Translations under genes and position numbers: made by a program | Notes under the pieces: generated by a model | The model's input: only the letters and a program-made list of their open reading frames with translations | What the model was told of the DNA's origin: nothing | The model's database searches: none | In this document: positions 12,096-23,170 of the stretch, one piece after another | Numbering within the stretch: position 1 is the stretch's first letter | How the letters are laid out: each line of letters begins with the position of its first letter | Source: Delphinapterus leucas | Lineage: Eukaryota; Chordata; Mammalia; Artiodactyla; Monodontidae | Assembly (NCBI RefSeq): GCF_002288925.2 | Contig: NW_022098036.1 | Location: forward strand, 40,954,614 to 41,018,613 | Direction of reading: 5' to 3' | DNA length: 64,000 bases

Positions 12096-12837
12096 TTTTA
12101 GGTCAAGCATGGTCTATGATCCTACATTGACAAATACAATTTCATAACAACTTGGAAAACCAAGTTAGAATCCTGAATTCCTAGACTACTTGCAGTTCCA
12201 TGCTGGACTGTGGGGACTGAGGAAAGCACCCTTAAGCCTGTAGTCTCTGTCCATTCTCTTGCCACCCCTATTTCCATTTTGCAGATGAAGGGCTTTGTAT
12301 ACATTCAAGGAGATACCACTGCCTACTCTCTGGCTTCCCCCTCAGTTAGCCACCCCTTTGGGCTAGGGTTGTGCACACCAGCTCGCCTTCAAGAGGGAAG
12401 AGGCTTGAACAGGTCTTGAAAGCAATCTTAAGACCTTGTATTTTTCCTACTGAGGATTACAGTCTTGAGTACTTGTACCCTGGCACCGACAGAGAGGTAT
12501 GAACATGCCACTTGTTTTATGTGAACATATTACCTTGCTCCGTGGACTCCTCATGCCATGTTGGAAGGAGGGAGGGAGGGGTGCACTCTAAAGGGCGGGG
12601 CCTAGAATTTGTAGGGCCCAAAGTTCCTGAGCATCTTATATGCGAGGCTTGTCAATCGCATTATTTTCAACCCATCACAGCACATTCAAGGTGTACCTTT
12701 TGACATCCATCTGTACCCCACCCCCAAACCTCAAATTCTTTCAACTCCTGACCAGTGAGGAAAAGTCATTTGGGGAAGTAAATGTGTCAATGCGTCAATA
12801 AACAGCCCTGCACGCTGGGGAAAAAAAAAAAAAAAGG
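12096..12837. other. Unassigned stretch
   Basis: Slightly more GC-rich than its surroundings, with a GGAGGGAGGGAGGGG run near 12565. Short frames of 60-69 codons overlap on both strands without protein features. I do not recognise a repeat or gene. Confidence 0.4.
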
Positions 12838-13200
12838 TATTGCCATCATAATGATAGTAAGTCTTCCAGTCTATGAACATGGAATATCTTTTCATTTATC
12901 TAAATCTTTCAGAATTTTCTTCAACAATGTTTTACCGTTTTCAGTGTCCAGGTATTACAAAAAAATTTGTGTTAAATTTATTTCTAAATTGTTTTTTATG
13001 CTATTGAGAATGGAATTTTTTAATTTCATTTTTGGTTTGTTGCTAGTGGATAGAAATGTAATTGATTTTGTATATTGCTCTTGTATCCTATGATCTTGCT
13101 GAACTTGTTTATTCTAGTAATATTTTCAGTGAATACCTTAGGATTTTCTATGTATAAGGTTCATATCATTTGTGAATAAAGACAGTTTTACTTCTTCCCT
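12838..13200 (-). mobile_element. Antisense L1 ORF2 fragment
   Basis: Reverse-strand L1 reverse-transcriptase-domain DNA is recognisable from phrases such as CCAGTCTATGAACATGGAAT, TTGATTTTGTATATTG, ATCTTGCTGAACTTGTTTATT and GACAGTTTTACTTCTTCC. A poly-A run precedes it at 12821-12836. The 103-codon plus-strand frame at 12782-13093 is the wrong strand of this repeat. Confidence 0.75.
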
Positions 13201-13449
13201 GTGTCTAAGCACAGCACTGCAGCTCTGCCCCTCTACAGTTCATTTTTACCACAGAATGAGTCAAAGATATGAAAAGAGCCTGAAGACACCTTTCACAAAT
13301 ATTTGTAAATGAAAGTTCACTAATAAAGTTAAAGGAGATATATCAACACATAGCCAGTCATTCTGAAGCTAGAAAGCAAACAATCCATATTGTATAGAAT
13401 TAATGGGTGCACAGTCCTTTACCGAGTATTCTGTGTGACCAGAGAAGAT

Positions 13450-13930
13450 AGCATATAGAGACTTTACCTTCAGGTAATTTAGTATCCGGTCTGAACATAA
13501 GAAACATAGACACAAAGAAGATAGCTTGCAGAAAAGTGCCGTGCAATAGGTATTGCGAATCTTCTAGGAGGGAGGTGCCGTTGTGAGCTACGGTAATCAA
13601 TTAATAGGGGAAGTGAAATTTGAATGTGGTCTTGGGAAATGATTTTATGAGGAAGAGGAAGGAGTACGTTACAGATGATATAAAACACAAGTGCAAATTT
13701 ATGGTGGAGGGATTATAGAAAACGTATTTAGAGGTTTACGGAATGTATACATTAGATAAAAGAATGTAATTGAGAATATCTGAAGATATGATTAAAAGTT
13801 AATCGTCAGGACAAAGTGTGGATGATTTGGAATGTTAAACTAAGGGATTTGGATTTTACCCCATAAGTAAGTGGAAAAAGAAAGAATGATTTAAAATTGC
13901 TAACCACCCTACAAAAAGAGTCATGGAACA
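13450..13930 (-). mobile_element. Old L2 LINE remnant (3' portion)
   Basis: It follows the reverse complement of the L2 3' region in order: a CAGGTAATTTAGTATCC-like anchor, GAAATTTGAATGTGGTCTTG, then GGATTTGGATTTTACCCC. It is strongly diverged and broken. The assignment rests on remembered consensus only. Confidence 0.5.
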
Positions 13931-14164
13931 ATAATATTTGTTGATTAGATATAATCAAAAAGAAAGCAGGGAGGCTGTCTTCTTCATCCTTCACCCCTTC
14001 ACTTTCTAAGTGTAAGGGCCACAGTAGGTAAAGGAAGCAGAAATATATTTGTTAAATCATTGAAATGAAGAATTTAAATATATGTTATGTAGACACGGGA
14101 AAACCAAGGAAATGAAAGAGCATAACTCCAAATTCTGATTCAGACTGACAGTGATAACTTTGAC

Positions 14165-14335
14165 ACAAATAGGGGAAACTTGACACAGGGAATGTGTCCT
14201 TTACCCATAGCCCCCGGGCTAGGAGAGGTGCCAAGTTTGCACAGCTGATGAGTGGTAGGGCTGGGATTTGAATTTACCTTGTCTGATTTTTAGAGACTAT
14301 GCTTTTAACCAATATGTTATACCTCCTTCCTGAAG
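14165..14335 (-). mobile_element. MIR SINE remnant
   Basis: Reverse-strand MIR: GCACAGCTGATGAGTGGTAG, GGGCTGGGATTTGAA (the tRNA-derived B-box side), and GCTTTTAACCAATATGTTATAC at the end. This follows the MIR core and tRNA-related head in the correct order. Confidence 0.8.
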
Positions 14336-14985
14336 TGTTTATTGATTCAGGTAGAGACACAGATCCAGGGGATGCAGATGGGATGGTACAATTAGGGGAG
14401 AGATAGGTTGGCTAGGTCCTATTTTCCCAGAGTAGGATGGGGAAATCTACTCCTAGAATCAACTATCAAACCAAATTTCAAACATTCTGGGCACAGAGGA
14501 CTGAAATGTTAGAATTCTTTATTTCGTAGTATGTTATTAATGACAGGTTTTGAGAAGAAAATAAACAGGGAACATACCTACACATAAATTATTACAGTTG
14601 GAAGTTACAGAAGAAATATTTTTAGTGAAAGGAGGTGGGAGTATGAAATAGTAGCCATATCAAGTGAAGTCTTTCATGACAGACATACACAAATGCGCAG
14701 CTAGTAAAGAAGGAACTGCAGCAGATTAGGAGCTTAAACTTGCCAAAGATCTGGCGCTAGAGATGAAAGAAGATTAAAGCTGTGGTGGAAAGCTTAGTCT
14801 GGATAGTAGGCCCCTTGAAATATCCTGAATGGATGAGAACCAAGTGTAGGAAAATGTGAGATGGGGATAATTCATTCATTGAATTCAAGAATTCATTCCT
14901 TCAAGAACTGTGTTAGTCATACATTTTTTAAAGTACATTCTTATCACGGTAAGTAACATGAATATTTCAGGATTCATCTGTTTTT
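14336..14985. other. Unassigned stretch
   Basis: No gene or confident repeat. It may include further L2-derived sequence, but I cannot support this. Confidence 0.4.
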
Positions 14986-15540
14986 TTTCTTGCCCTAATA
15001 TTACATCTCTATTCTTATTTCCATCTGCCTCTCCCTCCCACTCCAATTATACTACTTTAAACAGTGTGTTTGCTGTAGGCTCTTGAATATGTATGTATAT
15101 TTGAATATTATTTAAAATTTTATGAAGTTTGGGAATTTACATGTTATATATATTTTTTACATTTTTTATTCAATACTTGATTATTAAGATCTTTGTTCTT
15201 GTGTGTATCTATTTTTTTATGCTGCACAGTATCCATTATTTTCAGCAATATATACATATATATACATATATATATTATATATATATATAATATATATTAT
15301 TCTCATAGCACTGGGTCTTTGGTTCCCTCCAACTCCCTGCAACAATAAATAAATCTTTAATGAACATCATTACGTCCTTTCATAGATTTAAGTGGAAGTG
15401 CATTTGGTAAGTAGATCAGAAGTAGGATTGCTGTTTCGTAAGCATAAGTTTCACTTCTCTAAGTACTTAAGTACTTCCGGGTTGCTCTCCAGAATAGCTG
15501 CACCAATCTATACTCCCATCAGCAGTATATGTTTGTTATA
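14986..15540 (-). mobile_element. Antisense L1M 3'-end remnant with TA microsatellite
   Basis: It resembles old L1M 3' ends in reverse, notably AAGTGGAAGTGCATTTGG, AGTAGGATTGCTGTTTCGTA and CTGCACCAATCTATACTCCC. An AT-rich simple repeat lies inside at 15247-15300. Confidence 0.5.
15247..15300. repeat. (TA)n-rich microsatellite
   Basis: ATATATAC and TATATAT units with interruptions. It is self-complementary and likely unstable. Confidence 0.9.
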
Positions 15541-16279
15541 ATTTCCTGAAATTTTCTTTGATATTTGCTACTCTCTGAACTTCATCTTCTATCTTACTAA
15601 TGTGCCCCTCAAATTTATCCCTTTTGCGATTTATAAATACCCTGTATTTCATCCTTCATTTCAACAGATATGGTTTTCATGTTCAACCTGTATTTTAAGA
15701 CTGTTTATCTTTCAGGTTTCAAATACCCTCCCTTATATCTTTGAGAACATTTGATACACATATTTTAAATTATTGCTATTTTAGTACAATTATCTGGCTG
15801 TCTTTGCTGCATGTGGACTTTCTGCGTGGTTGGATTTCTCTGAGGTCTCGTTTTGTTTTTGGTGATCCTTATCATGCTCAGGTGGAAAAAGAAACTGGGC
15901 AGAGGGCACTAAAAGCCTGTTCAAAGTTAACCCCTTCTTAGTCAGTTTAAAATGAGGGATACTTTAGGGGAATAGTGGGATTCTGCCCCTCTCTGCCTTC
16001 CTCCCCCATGACCATTCCGTTCTGAAATTTGATGCATACATGCATCCTAGTTATTGCTTTTTAGCAAGAGTGAGCTCCCTCAGTTTTAATCACCAACCTA
16101 ACTCCTGATGTGTGTCGTTGCAGGTTTAGAAGAGAATGCCCAGGGTTCAGATGGTTTTCCTTCACTTGTCATTATTTCCTCACTTTCCAAGCTGGGCTGA
16201 GTTTCACCCTATTGGTATTAACATCCTACCTGGCGGACTCCAAAATGGCTTTGAAGGAGGTGGCAATGGTCTCTTTTTC
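15541..16279. other. Unassigned stretch
   Basis: Short frames only, none longer than about 70 codons. I see no motif or repeat I can name. Confidence 0.4.
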
Positions 16280-16412
16280 AACTCCTCTCCTACTAGAATA
16301 GAAGCTCTATTTGGGCAGGAGTGTGTTGCTTTTGCTCTCTATTGAATTCTCACCACTTTGAAGAATACTCTGCACATAGCAGGTACTCTAAATTTTGAAT
16401 GAGCAAGAAAAA
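16280..16412 (+). mobile_element. L2 LINE 3' end remnant
   Basis: It shows the L2 3' end pattern: CTAGAATAGAAGCTCTATTT, GGGCAGGAGTGTGTTG, CTGCACATAGCAGGTACTC and TTTTGAATGAGCAAG. Confidence 0.7.
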
Positions 16413-17079
16413 AAATGAATGCCAGGAAAAGAAATTGGTACAAGTAAAATCCTCTGCCTTAGCCTATTTTGTTATCCTTAGAGCTCACTTTTCTGCCTGC
16501 TGTTGTTCCTTTTCCACTCGCTAAGCTCACTGTAGATCATACTCCAAGGACTTCTCACACACCTTTCAGTATTAAATGCACCAGCTTTCCTCTTATCTGT
16601 GACATTCCTGGGGTTGTATTCATGGAAGGGAGAACATATCATGTTAGTTTTCCATCTTATCAGGAAAAGCTGACTTTATCGAAAGTTTTCATGATATCCA
16701 AATCTCTCATCTATTTTCTTCTCAAGTTACTCCCACTTATGCAAATTTCTTTGAATAACTTTAAAATTTCAAGAGTCTAATCAATTATTGATTAAGCCAG
16801 GGTTTATAATTGTCTCCTATAGGATGAATCTATGATGAATCTATTCCTTAGTGCATTTTCCTGAAATATAACACAGCCAGTGACAAAGCATCAGCGATTG
16901 GTAGTTACTGGATCCTCATTTCTGATCCTCCAGAATGGAGTTTGCCAACTACTTTGCTATATGAAAACAAATGTAAAAGTCACGAACAGTGAAATGAAAT
17001 AAGTACTCACAGAAGCAGAGTACACTGGACAAAACAGAAAAGTGGGATAAGAAAACATGCAGACACTGACTTAGCCCTT
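16413..17079. other. Unassigned stretch
   Basis: A 103-codon frame at 16469-16780 has no recognisable domain. It is ordinary for a stop-poor pyrimidine-rich stretch. No repeat is identified. Confidence 0.4.
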
Positions 17080-17235
17080 AATCATTATATAATTCTGGTG
17101 AGCACATTGCTTCTGAGGCTGTTTTTACAGAGGTAAAATGGGAATAAAAAAGCCTTGTCTGCCTGGCTCACAGAACTTCTGTGAGAATAAAAAGCAATGG
17201 ATGTTTATTAAAGTACTTTATAAACATTATAGAGC
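17080..17235 (+). mobile_element. MIR SINE remnant
   Basis: MIR 3' half in forward orientation: GAGGTAAAATGGGAATAAAA, CTGTGAGAATAAAAAGC and a terminal AAAGTACTTTATAAACATTATAG in the expected order. Confidence 0.65.
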
Positions 17236-19751
17236 ACCATAATTATCAAAATAAGAGGAATGTTTGCTTCTTTTTGTACCCACTTTCTGTTGCAAATGTT
17301 TGTTTTGTTTTTAAATTTTAATATTGTTTTTCTACTACTCAATATTTGAACACTGACATTCTTATATATATATGCCTTCTGCAAAAAAAGGTTGTTATGG
17401 CCATAGAGTAATACATTTATGTGCTCAGTTTCTTAATTAAAAAAAAGTATATTTTGACTCCCTGGTAGAGAAAGTAATTACGTTCTAATTTAGATTTTGT
17501 GTAAATTATAATAATTGTTTGGATTAAATAAGATAGTTCATGAGGCTATTTGTTGTTGTTGCACTGTTAAGACTACTTTTCATTTATGCAAACTTATTAA
17601 TTGTTCCCTATCAGAAGTGAACCATCATCCAGGTAAATAAAGATCTGGTCTAAAAAACTTTGGTTTTGGTTTTCAAATTCATGCAATGCCATCACTATCT
17701 TCTTTACAGTTTGGATAACTTATTCTAAATTACCCAGAAAAAAGAGGTTAAATAAAATAAGTATCTACAAAAACAAGAATACACTTGGGTTTTTTTTGTT
17801 TTGTTTTGTTTTTACATTCTCTAAGTCTCAAGAAAAAATAAAAGAAAAACAAAGGAAAAGGAAATTGTACTCAAGTCACATAGACATCTAAAGTCTCTGA
17901 CTTATGTGAGATCTTCTGTTTGGTAGAAGATATAGAGGAAAGAAGAGGATATTGAATTTCTGACAACATACATGCTTAGTGCTTTGCTACCAATGCGGTG
18001 AGCACATATTTATTTTTCATGTGCTTTCTGAATTGAAAGCAGTACATTATAAGCTTATCTTACAAATGCTTGCCAAAAAAAACCCAACAACAACAAAAAC
18101 AAAAGAACTTTCCATTTATTTTCTATTAGTTCTTTTTTCCCCTGAGGTGACTGCCCTACACAGAGCCATTTTAACTTCTCGTGTCTTTGACAGTGGGAAC
18201 GTCTTGACATCACTCCAATTCCAATATGTTGGAAGAATCAAAACACGTTTACTTTAAAATTCTGAAGCATATTAATGATACCATAGAAATACATCTCTCT
18301 TATGAAAATTCTATTAATTTTACCTTTGTTAACATGTTTCAGTGCAACTACGTGATTAACGTTTCACTCTATGCTGACTGCAGCTGTAGCAACTGCAGCT
18401 GCCAAGAAAAAGAGCAAAATATGTTCCAAGCCAAAGCAAACAGCAAGGCTGCCACGAATGCCTTACTCATTCATCTTTTATATCTTGGTTTGTTGTGCTT
18501 TTCTTTCTTGTTCTAACTGTATAGTGAAATACTATTATCACTGTCATCATCCCTAGGTTAAAGCTGAGAGAAAGAAGGAAGCCCTATCCCAGCATTGATT
18601 TTCAGCACCTTTCACTCTGGAAATTCAGCAACAAGAGGATTTTCATTTGCTTCTTCATTGGAAGCGGGCTGCTGTGCATCTACAGGGAAGGAAGCACAGG
18701 TCTCTGTTTGCATTCTGGGGTATTAGCAGCAGTAAGCTTTAACAGCAAGGATCTGAAGTATTTAAGTGATCGTTATGGGGCAGATCCTGCTGGCCTTATC
18801 AGGAAGCTCTTATAGCTTCTTGACCACCGCAAATTTCATCAAGCCCATAGATGGAATAAGCAATAGGAGAAAACACCAGAATGGGCATTGCTAGAGCTGG
18901 TGACACTTCCCGACAGCAATAGGCAGATCAATGGCCTGATAACAATGCAGTGCTAGTGACCAATGAAAGACTGCATTTAAACTAAGAATCTGAAAGTGTG
19001 AGTGTGTATGTTATTACCAGAGGACTTTCTTTTATTTACACTCTGTTGATTTCAGCTTGCTCTAGACCTTTGGTGTAAACAAGTTAAGCAGTAGTCAGGA
19101 TTTACTTTTTTTCTCCTTTTACTCAGGATTGAAATTTGCTTACTGCAGTTTGAGATGTAGAGGCCACGACATGTGAACTCATGGTGAAAAGCCACAGAAG
19201 AAGGGGAATTCGTGAGTGAGAGGGCATGCTGAACTTACTGGCCTGCCTGACCTCTGCTGCAAATATTACTCACAGAATCAGTAGCATTCAAAATGCTGAC
19301 AGAAAGATTGTAAGAGGTCAGCAAAGGGTGAACCTGCATGAGCATCTTGGTACTAAACCTTTGAGAATTACGATAAACTATTAGCTATATAGTGGCAACA
19401 ATTGAAATGCAACTGTTCATTTAGTTCCCTTTTTGCTTTTTGACATGTGCCCAATTCAATAGTGAATAAGTTCTCCTCCGTTGTAGAAAAAAATACAGAA
19501 GCTGCAGAAGATGTCAAGCCCTGGCATGCTTTAATAGGCAGTTGACAATGAATAAAAATAATTTGAAAAGAGAGTATCTTAGAGCATTCCAGCCTTGCTC
19601 CTCTGTCCCCTTGGGTTGCTTATCACTTACTAAGAATCACAGGGCCTCCTACCACTGTAATCTCTACTTTGTCCTCAGAGGATATGAGGATTTTCTAGAG
19701 TCAGTGGTATTTGATAGATTTTCTATACACAGGGTAATGTCAAGCCAGGGA
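17236..19751. other. Unassigned stretch, possibly with old conserved non-coding DNA
   Basis: No repeat family is recognised over about 2.5 kb. The segment 18541-18990 is of more balanced composition than its surroundings and lacks simple repeats, which leaves room for conserved non-coding sequence. The frames at 17979-18556 show no domain, and nothing supports a gene. Confidence 0.35.
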
Positions 19752-19860
19752 AATGCTGATTCATCAATTTCTTAAATATTTACTGTGCAGCTACTATATG
19801 CCAGGATTTGTGATAAGCACTGGGTAGACGGTAGACTTGTTTCCTGCCCTTTTAAGCTCA
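19752..19860 (-). mobile_element. L2 LINE 3' end remnant
   Basis: It is the reverse of the L2 3' end: AAATATTTACTGTGCAGC, TACTATATGCCAGG, AAGCACTGGGTAGA and TTTCCTGCCCTTTTAAGCTC. Confidence 0.65.
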
Positions 19861-20278
19861 GTCCAGGAGGGAAAATGCAGGTCCAGATATAATGTGCTTA
19901 GTGTGTTTTATGTTACAAACATCTTTTTGGTTTCTATGTTTATTTCCACCAGAGGAAGGGAATGTGTACCTATGGGATCTTTTTCCATATATTCATTTCA
20001 TTTCAGGACAGCCCCACTTCTGGTTTCCCAATTAAAATTTATCTATACCATTTTTAAAGTGGATAGATCCAGGCTTTGTGGGAATGAAGCTTATAAAATG
20101 TGGGGACCTTCTTTAGGGAAAAGAATACAAGGCCCTAGCATGTGAGAAAATCTACCTATGAGTAATTGTCTAAAATTCTAGAATCCAATGTACTTACTGT
20201 GGTATATTCTGACTTCTTTTCTGAGTGGAAGATACCTTATATTTCATACCGATTCCAAAGAAGGTTAATCTTTTTGTC
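19861..20278. other. Unassigned stretch
   Basis: A 102-codon frame at 19837-20145 has no recognisable domain. Nothing else is identified. Confidence 0.4.
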
Positions 20279-20478
20279 TGGGTTATTTTTATTTATTATT
20301 ATTTTTTACAATTTATTTAATTATCTTTTATTTTTCTCCCCCGTTTTTATTTTTTTAATTTTTTTGGACTCACTGCATGTGGGATCTTAGTTCCCTGACT
20401 AGAGATTGAACCAGCTCCCCCTGCATTGGAAGCATGGAGTCTTAACCACTGGACCACCAGGGAAATCCCATGGGTTAT
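20279..20478 (-). mobile_element. Older tRNA-derived SINE with target-site duplication
   Basis: Reverse-strand copy: a T-rich tail (about 20287-20367), GCATGTGGGATCTTAGTTCC, GATTGAACC, CCCCTGCATTGG and a GACCACCAGGGAAATCCC head. It is shorter than the CHR copies and lacks their middle region. The duplication TGGGTTAT lies at 20279-20286 and 20471-20478. Confidence 0.85.
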
Positions 20479-20797
20479 GTTTAGTTTTCAGCAAAATAAA
20501 TGCATATACACGACAACCTCCAAACACTTTCTTTAGAGCGTGTAGTTCAAGTCCAGGATAACAGACAACTTACAAAATTGTTTTCTATTTGCATACTAGT
20601 TTATACGTAAAAATATACTTCATTTAGGGCTACATTACAGCTTCTTAAGATATTTAAGAATATATATGTTGGATGAAAGAAGAACAGAAAAAAAAAAAGA
20701 ACAAAGGGAAGGTAAGTCAGACCTTTTGTTACAGTTCTTGAGCCAAAGGTAGAAATTTAAAAGTTGAATTAAAAAAAATAAGCAAAGGCGGACCTTG

Positions 20798-20808
20798 AAG
20801 ATGGCGGA
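20798..20808 (+). promoter_or_regulatory. Probable YY1 site at the L1 5' end
   Basis: AAGATGGCGGA matches the core YY1 motif (AAnATGGCGGC) except for the last base. It lies about 11 bases inside the element. In human L1 a YY1 site at the same place directs accurate transcription start, and a similar role is inferred here. Confidence 0.7.
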
Positions 20809-21995
20809 AGAGTAAGACGCAGAGATCGCCTTCCTCGCCACGGATACACCAGGAATACATCTATACACGTGGAACGACTCCTACAGAACACCTACTGAAG
20901 GCTGGCAGAAGACCTCAGACCTCCCAAAAGGCAAGAAACTCCCCACGTACCTGGGTAGGGCAAAAGAAAAAAAGAAAAAACAGAGACAAAAGAATAAAGA
21001 CGGAACCTGCACCAGTGGGAGGGAGCTGTGAAGGAGGAAAAGTTTCCACACACTAGGAAGACCCTCCGCGGGCGGAGACTGCGGGAGGCGGAGGGGGGAG
21101 CTTCGGGACCGCGGAGTAGTGCACAGCGACGGGTGCGGAGGGCAAAGCGGGAGATTCCCGCACAGAGGATCGGTGCCGACTGGCACTCACCAGCCCAAGA
21201 GGCTTGTCGGCTCACCCGCCGGGGCGGGCGGGGCTGCGAGCTGAGGCTCCGGTTTCGGTTTTGGACGGAGCGCAGGGAGAGGACTGGGGTTGGCGGCTTG
21301 AACATAGCCTGAAGTGGTTAGTGCACCACGACTAGCCGGGAGGGAGTTCGGGGAAAAGCCTGCACCTGCCGAAGAGGCAAGAGACTTTTTCTTCCCTCTT
21401 TGTTTCCTGGTGCGCGAGGAGAGGGTTAAAGAGCGCTGCTTAAAGGAACTCCAGAGACGGGCGCAAGCCGCGGCTAAAAGCGCGGACCCCAGAAATGGGC
21501 GGGAGACGCTAAGGCTGCTGCTGCCGCCACCAAGGGGCCTGTGTGCGAGCACAGGTCACTCTCCACACCCCTCTTCCGCGGAGCCTGTGCAGCCCGCCAC
21601 TGCCAGGTTCCCGGGAACCAGGGACAACTTCCCCGGGAGAACGCACGGCGGGCCTCAGGCTGGTGCAACGTCACGCCGGCCTCTGCCGCAACGTCACGCC
21701 GCCTCTGACGCCGCAGGCCCGCCCCGCACGCAGTGTCCCTCCTTCCCCCCCCCACCCCCGGCCTGAGTGAGCCAGAGCCCCCGAATCAGCGGCTCCTTTA
21801 ACCCTGTCCTGTCTGAGCAAAAAACAGACGCCCTCCAGCGACCTACACGCAGAGGCAGGGCCAAATCCAAAGCTGAGCTCCTGTAAGCTGTGAGAACAAA
21901 GAAGAGAACGGGAAATCTCTCCCAGCAGCCTCAGAAGCAGCGGATTAAAGCTCCACAATCAACTTGATATACCCTGCATCTGTGGAATACCTGAA

Positions 21996-22541
21996 TAGAC
22001 AAGGAATGATCCCAAATTGAAGAGGTGGACTTTAGGAGCGAGATCTATGATTTTTTTCCCTTTTCCTCTTTTTGTGAATGTGTACGTGTATGCTTCTGTG
22101 TGAGACCTTGCCTGTATACTCTTGCTTCCACCATTTGTCCTAGGGCTCTATCTGTCCATGGTTTTTTAAAAAAATTTTTTTTCTCAATAATTAATTTTAA
22201 TTGTAATAACTTTATTATACTTTACCTTCGTTCTTTCTTTCTTTCTTTCCTTCCTTCCTTCCCTCCTTTAGACAACAAATCACCCCAAATTGAGGAGGTG
22301 GTCTCTGAGAGCAAGATTTATGATTTTTCCCCCTTTACCTCTTTTTGTGAAGGTGTATGTGTATGCTTCTGTGTAAGATTTTCTCTGTATAGCTTTGCTT
22401 CCAACATTTGTCCTAAGGTTCTATCCGTCCCTTTTTTTTTTTTCTAAATATTTTTTAATTCAATAACTATATTATACTTTATTTTATTTTTACTTATCTT
22501 CTTTCTTTCTGTCTTTTTTCCTTCTTTCCCTCCTTCCTTCC
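21996..22541 (+). repeat. 273-bp tandem duplication in the L1 5'UTR
   Basis: Unit 1 begins at 21996 (TAGACAAGG, then CCCAAATTGA at 22011) and unit 2 at 22269 (TAGACAACA, then CCCAAATTGA at 22284). Both continue with a GAGGTGG start, CTTTTTGTGAA, GTATGCTTCTGTGT, CATTTGTCCTA and a T-rich end that leads into a CTTT/CCTT run. The units differ at many positions, so the duplication is probably older than this copy and typical of its subfamily. Confidence 0.88.
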
Positions 22542-22640
22542 TTCCTCCATCCCTCCCTCCCTCCTTTCTTTCCTTCTTTGCTTCTTTCTTCCTTCCTTCC
22601 TTTCCTCCTTTCCTTCTTTCTTTCCTCATACTTCTACTAA
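22498..22640. repeat. Pyrimidine microsatellite (CTTT/CCTT)n
   Basis: A long polypyrimidine run of TTTC, CCTT and CCCT units ends the second duplicated unit. A shorter run at 22228-22268 ends the first. The minus-strand Lys/Glu/Gly-rich frame at 22444-22629 is a translation of it. Confidence 0.93.
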
Positions 22641-23170
22641 TTCTCTCTACTTTTTCTCCCTTTTATTCTGAGCCGTGTGGACGAAAGGCTCTTGGTGCTC
22701 CAGCCAGGAGTCAGGGCTCTGCCTCTGAGGTAGGAGAGCCAACTTCAGGACACTGGTCAACAAGAGACCTCCCAGCTCCACATAATATTAAACGGCGGAA
22801 ATCTCCCAGAGACCTCCATCTTAACACCAGCACCCAGCTTCACTCAACGACCAGCAAGCCACAGTGCTGGACAACCTATGCCAAACAACTAGCAAAACAG
22901 GAACACAACCCCACCCATTAGCAGAGAGGCTGCCTAAAATCATAATAAGGCCACAGACACCCCAAAACACACCACCAGACGTGAACCTGCCCACTAAAGA
23001 GACAAGATCCAGCCTCATCCACCACAACACAGGCACTAGTCCCCTCCACCAGGAAGCCTACACAACCCACTGAAACAACCTTAGCCACTGGAGACAGACA
23101 TCAAAAACAACGGGAACTACGAACGTGCAGCCTGCAAAAAGGAGACCCCAAACACAGTAAGATAAGCAAA

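Larger units (their letters stand above)
20788..23170 (+). promoter_or_regulatory. L1 5'UTR with internal promoter
   Basis: This 2.4-kb leader precedes ORF1. Its first 1 kb is GC- and CpG-rich (densest about 20960-21790). The middle holds a 273-bp tandem duplication with CT microsatellites, and the end (about 22660-23170) is an AC-rich unstructured leader. L1 5'UTRs act as internal RNA polymerase II promoters. Open frames on both strands here (for example 137 codons on the minus strand at 20892-21305 and 150 codons on the plus strand at 21314-21766) follow from the GC-rich composition and show no protein features. Confidence 0.85.

Noticed and set aside
18226..18556. Frames with a Cys-rich segment (DCSCSNCSCQEKEQ) that look like a small secreted protein
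   Set aside because: The Cys run comes from a short GCAGCTG-type repeat in the DNA. There is no signal peptide, no splice context and no family resemblance.
20892..21766. Long open frames on both strands in the L1 5'UTR (137, 150, 121, 95 and 94 codons)
   Set aside because: They overlap each other in a GC-rich leader with few stop codons, are rich in Arg, Pro, Ala and Ser, and show no domain. The primate ORF0 is an antisense frame in a different 5'UTR, and I see no homology to support one here.
22025..22447. 140-codon open frame in the L1 5'UTR
   Set aside because: It spans the tandem duplication and reads T-rich low-complexity DNA as Phe/Cys/Ser runs. The internal near-repeat in the protein merely reflects the DNA duplication.
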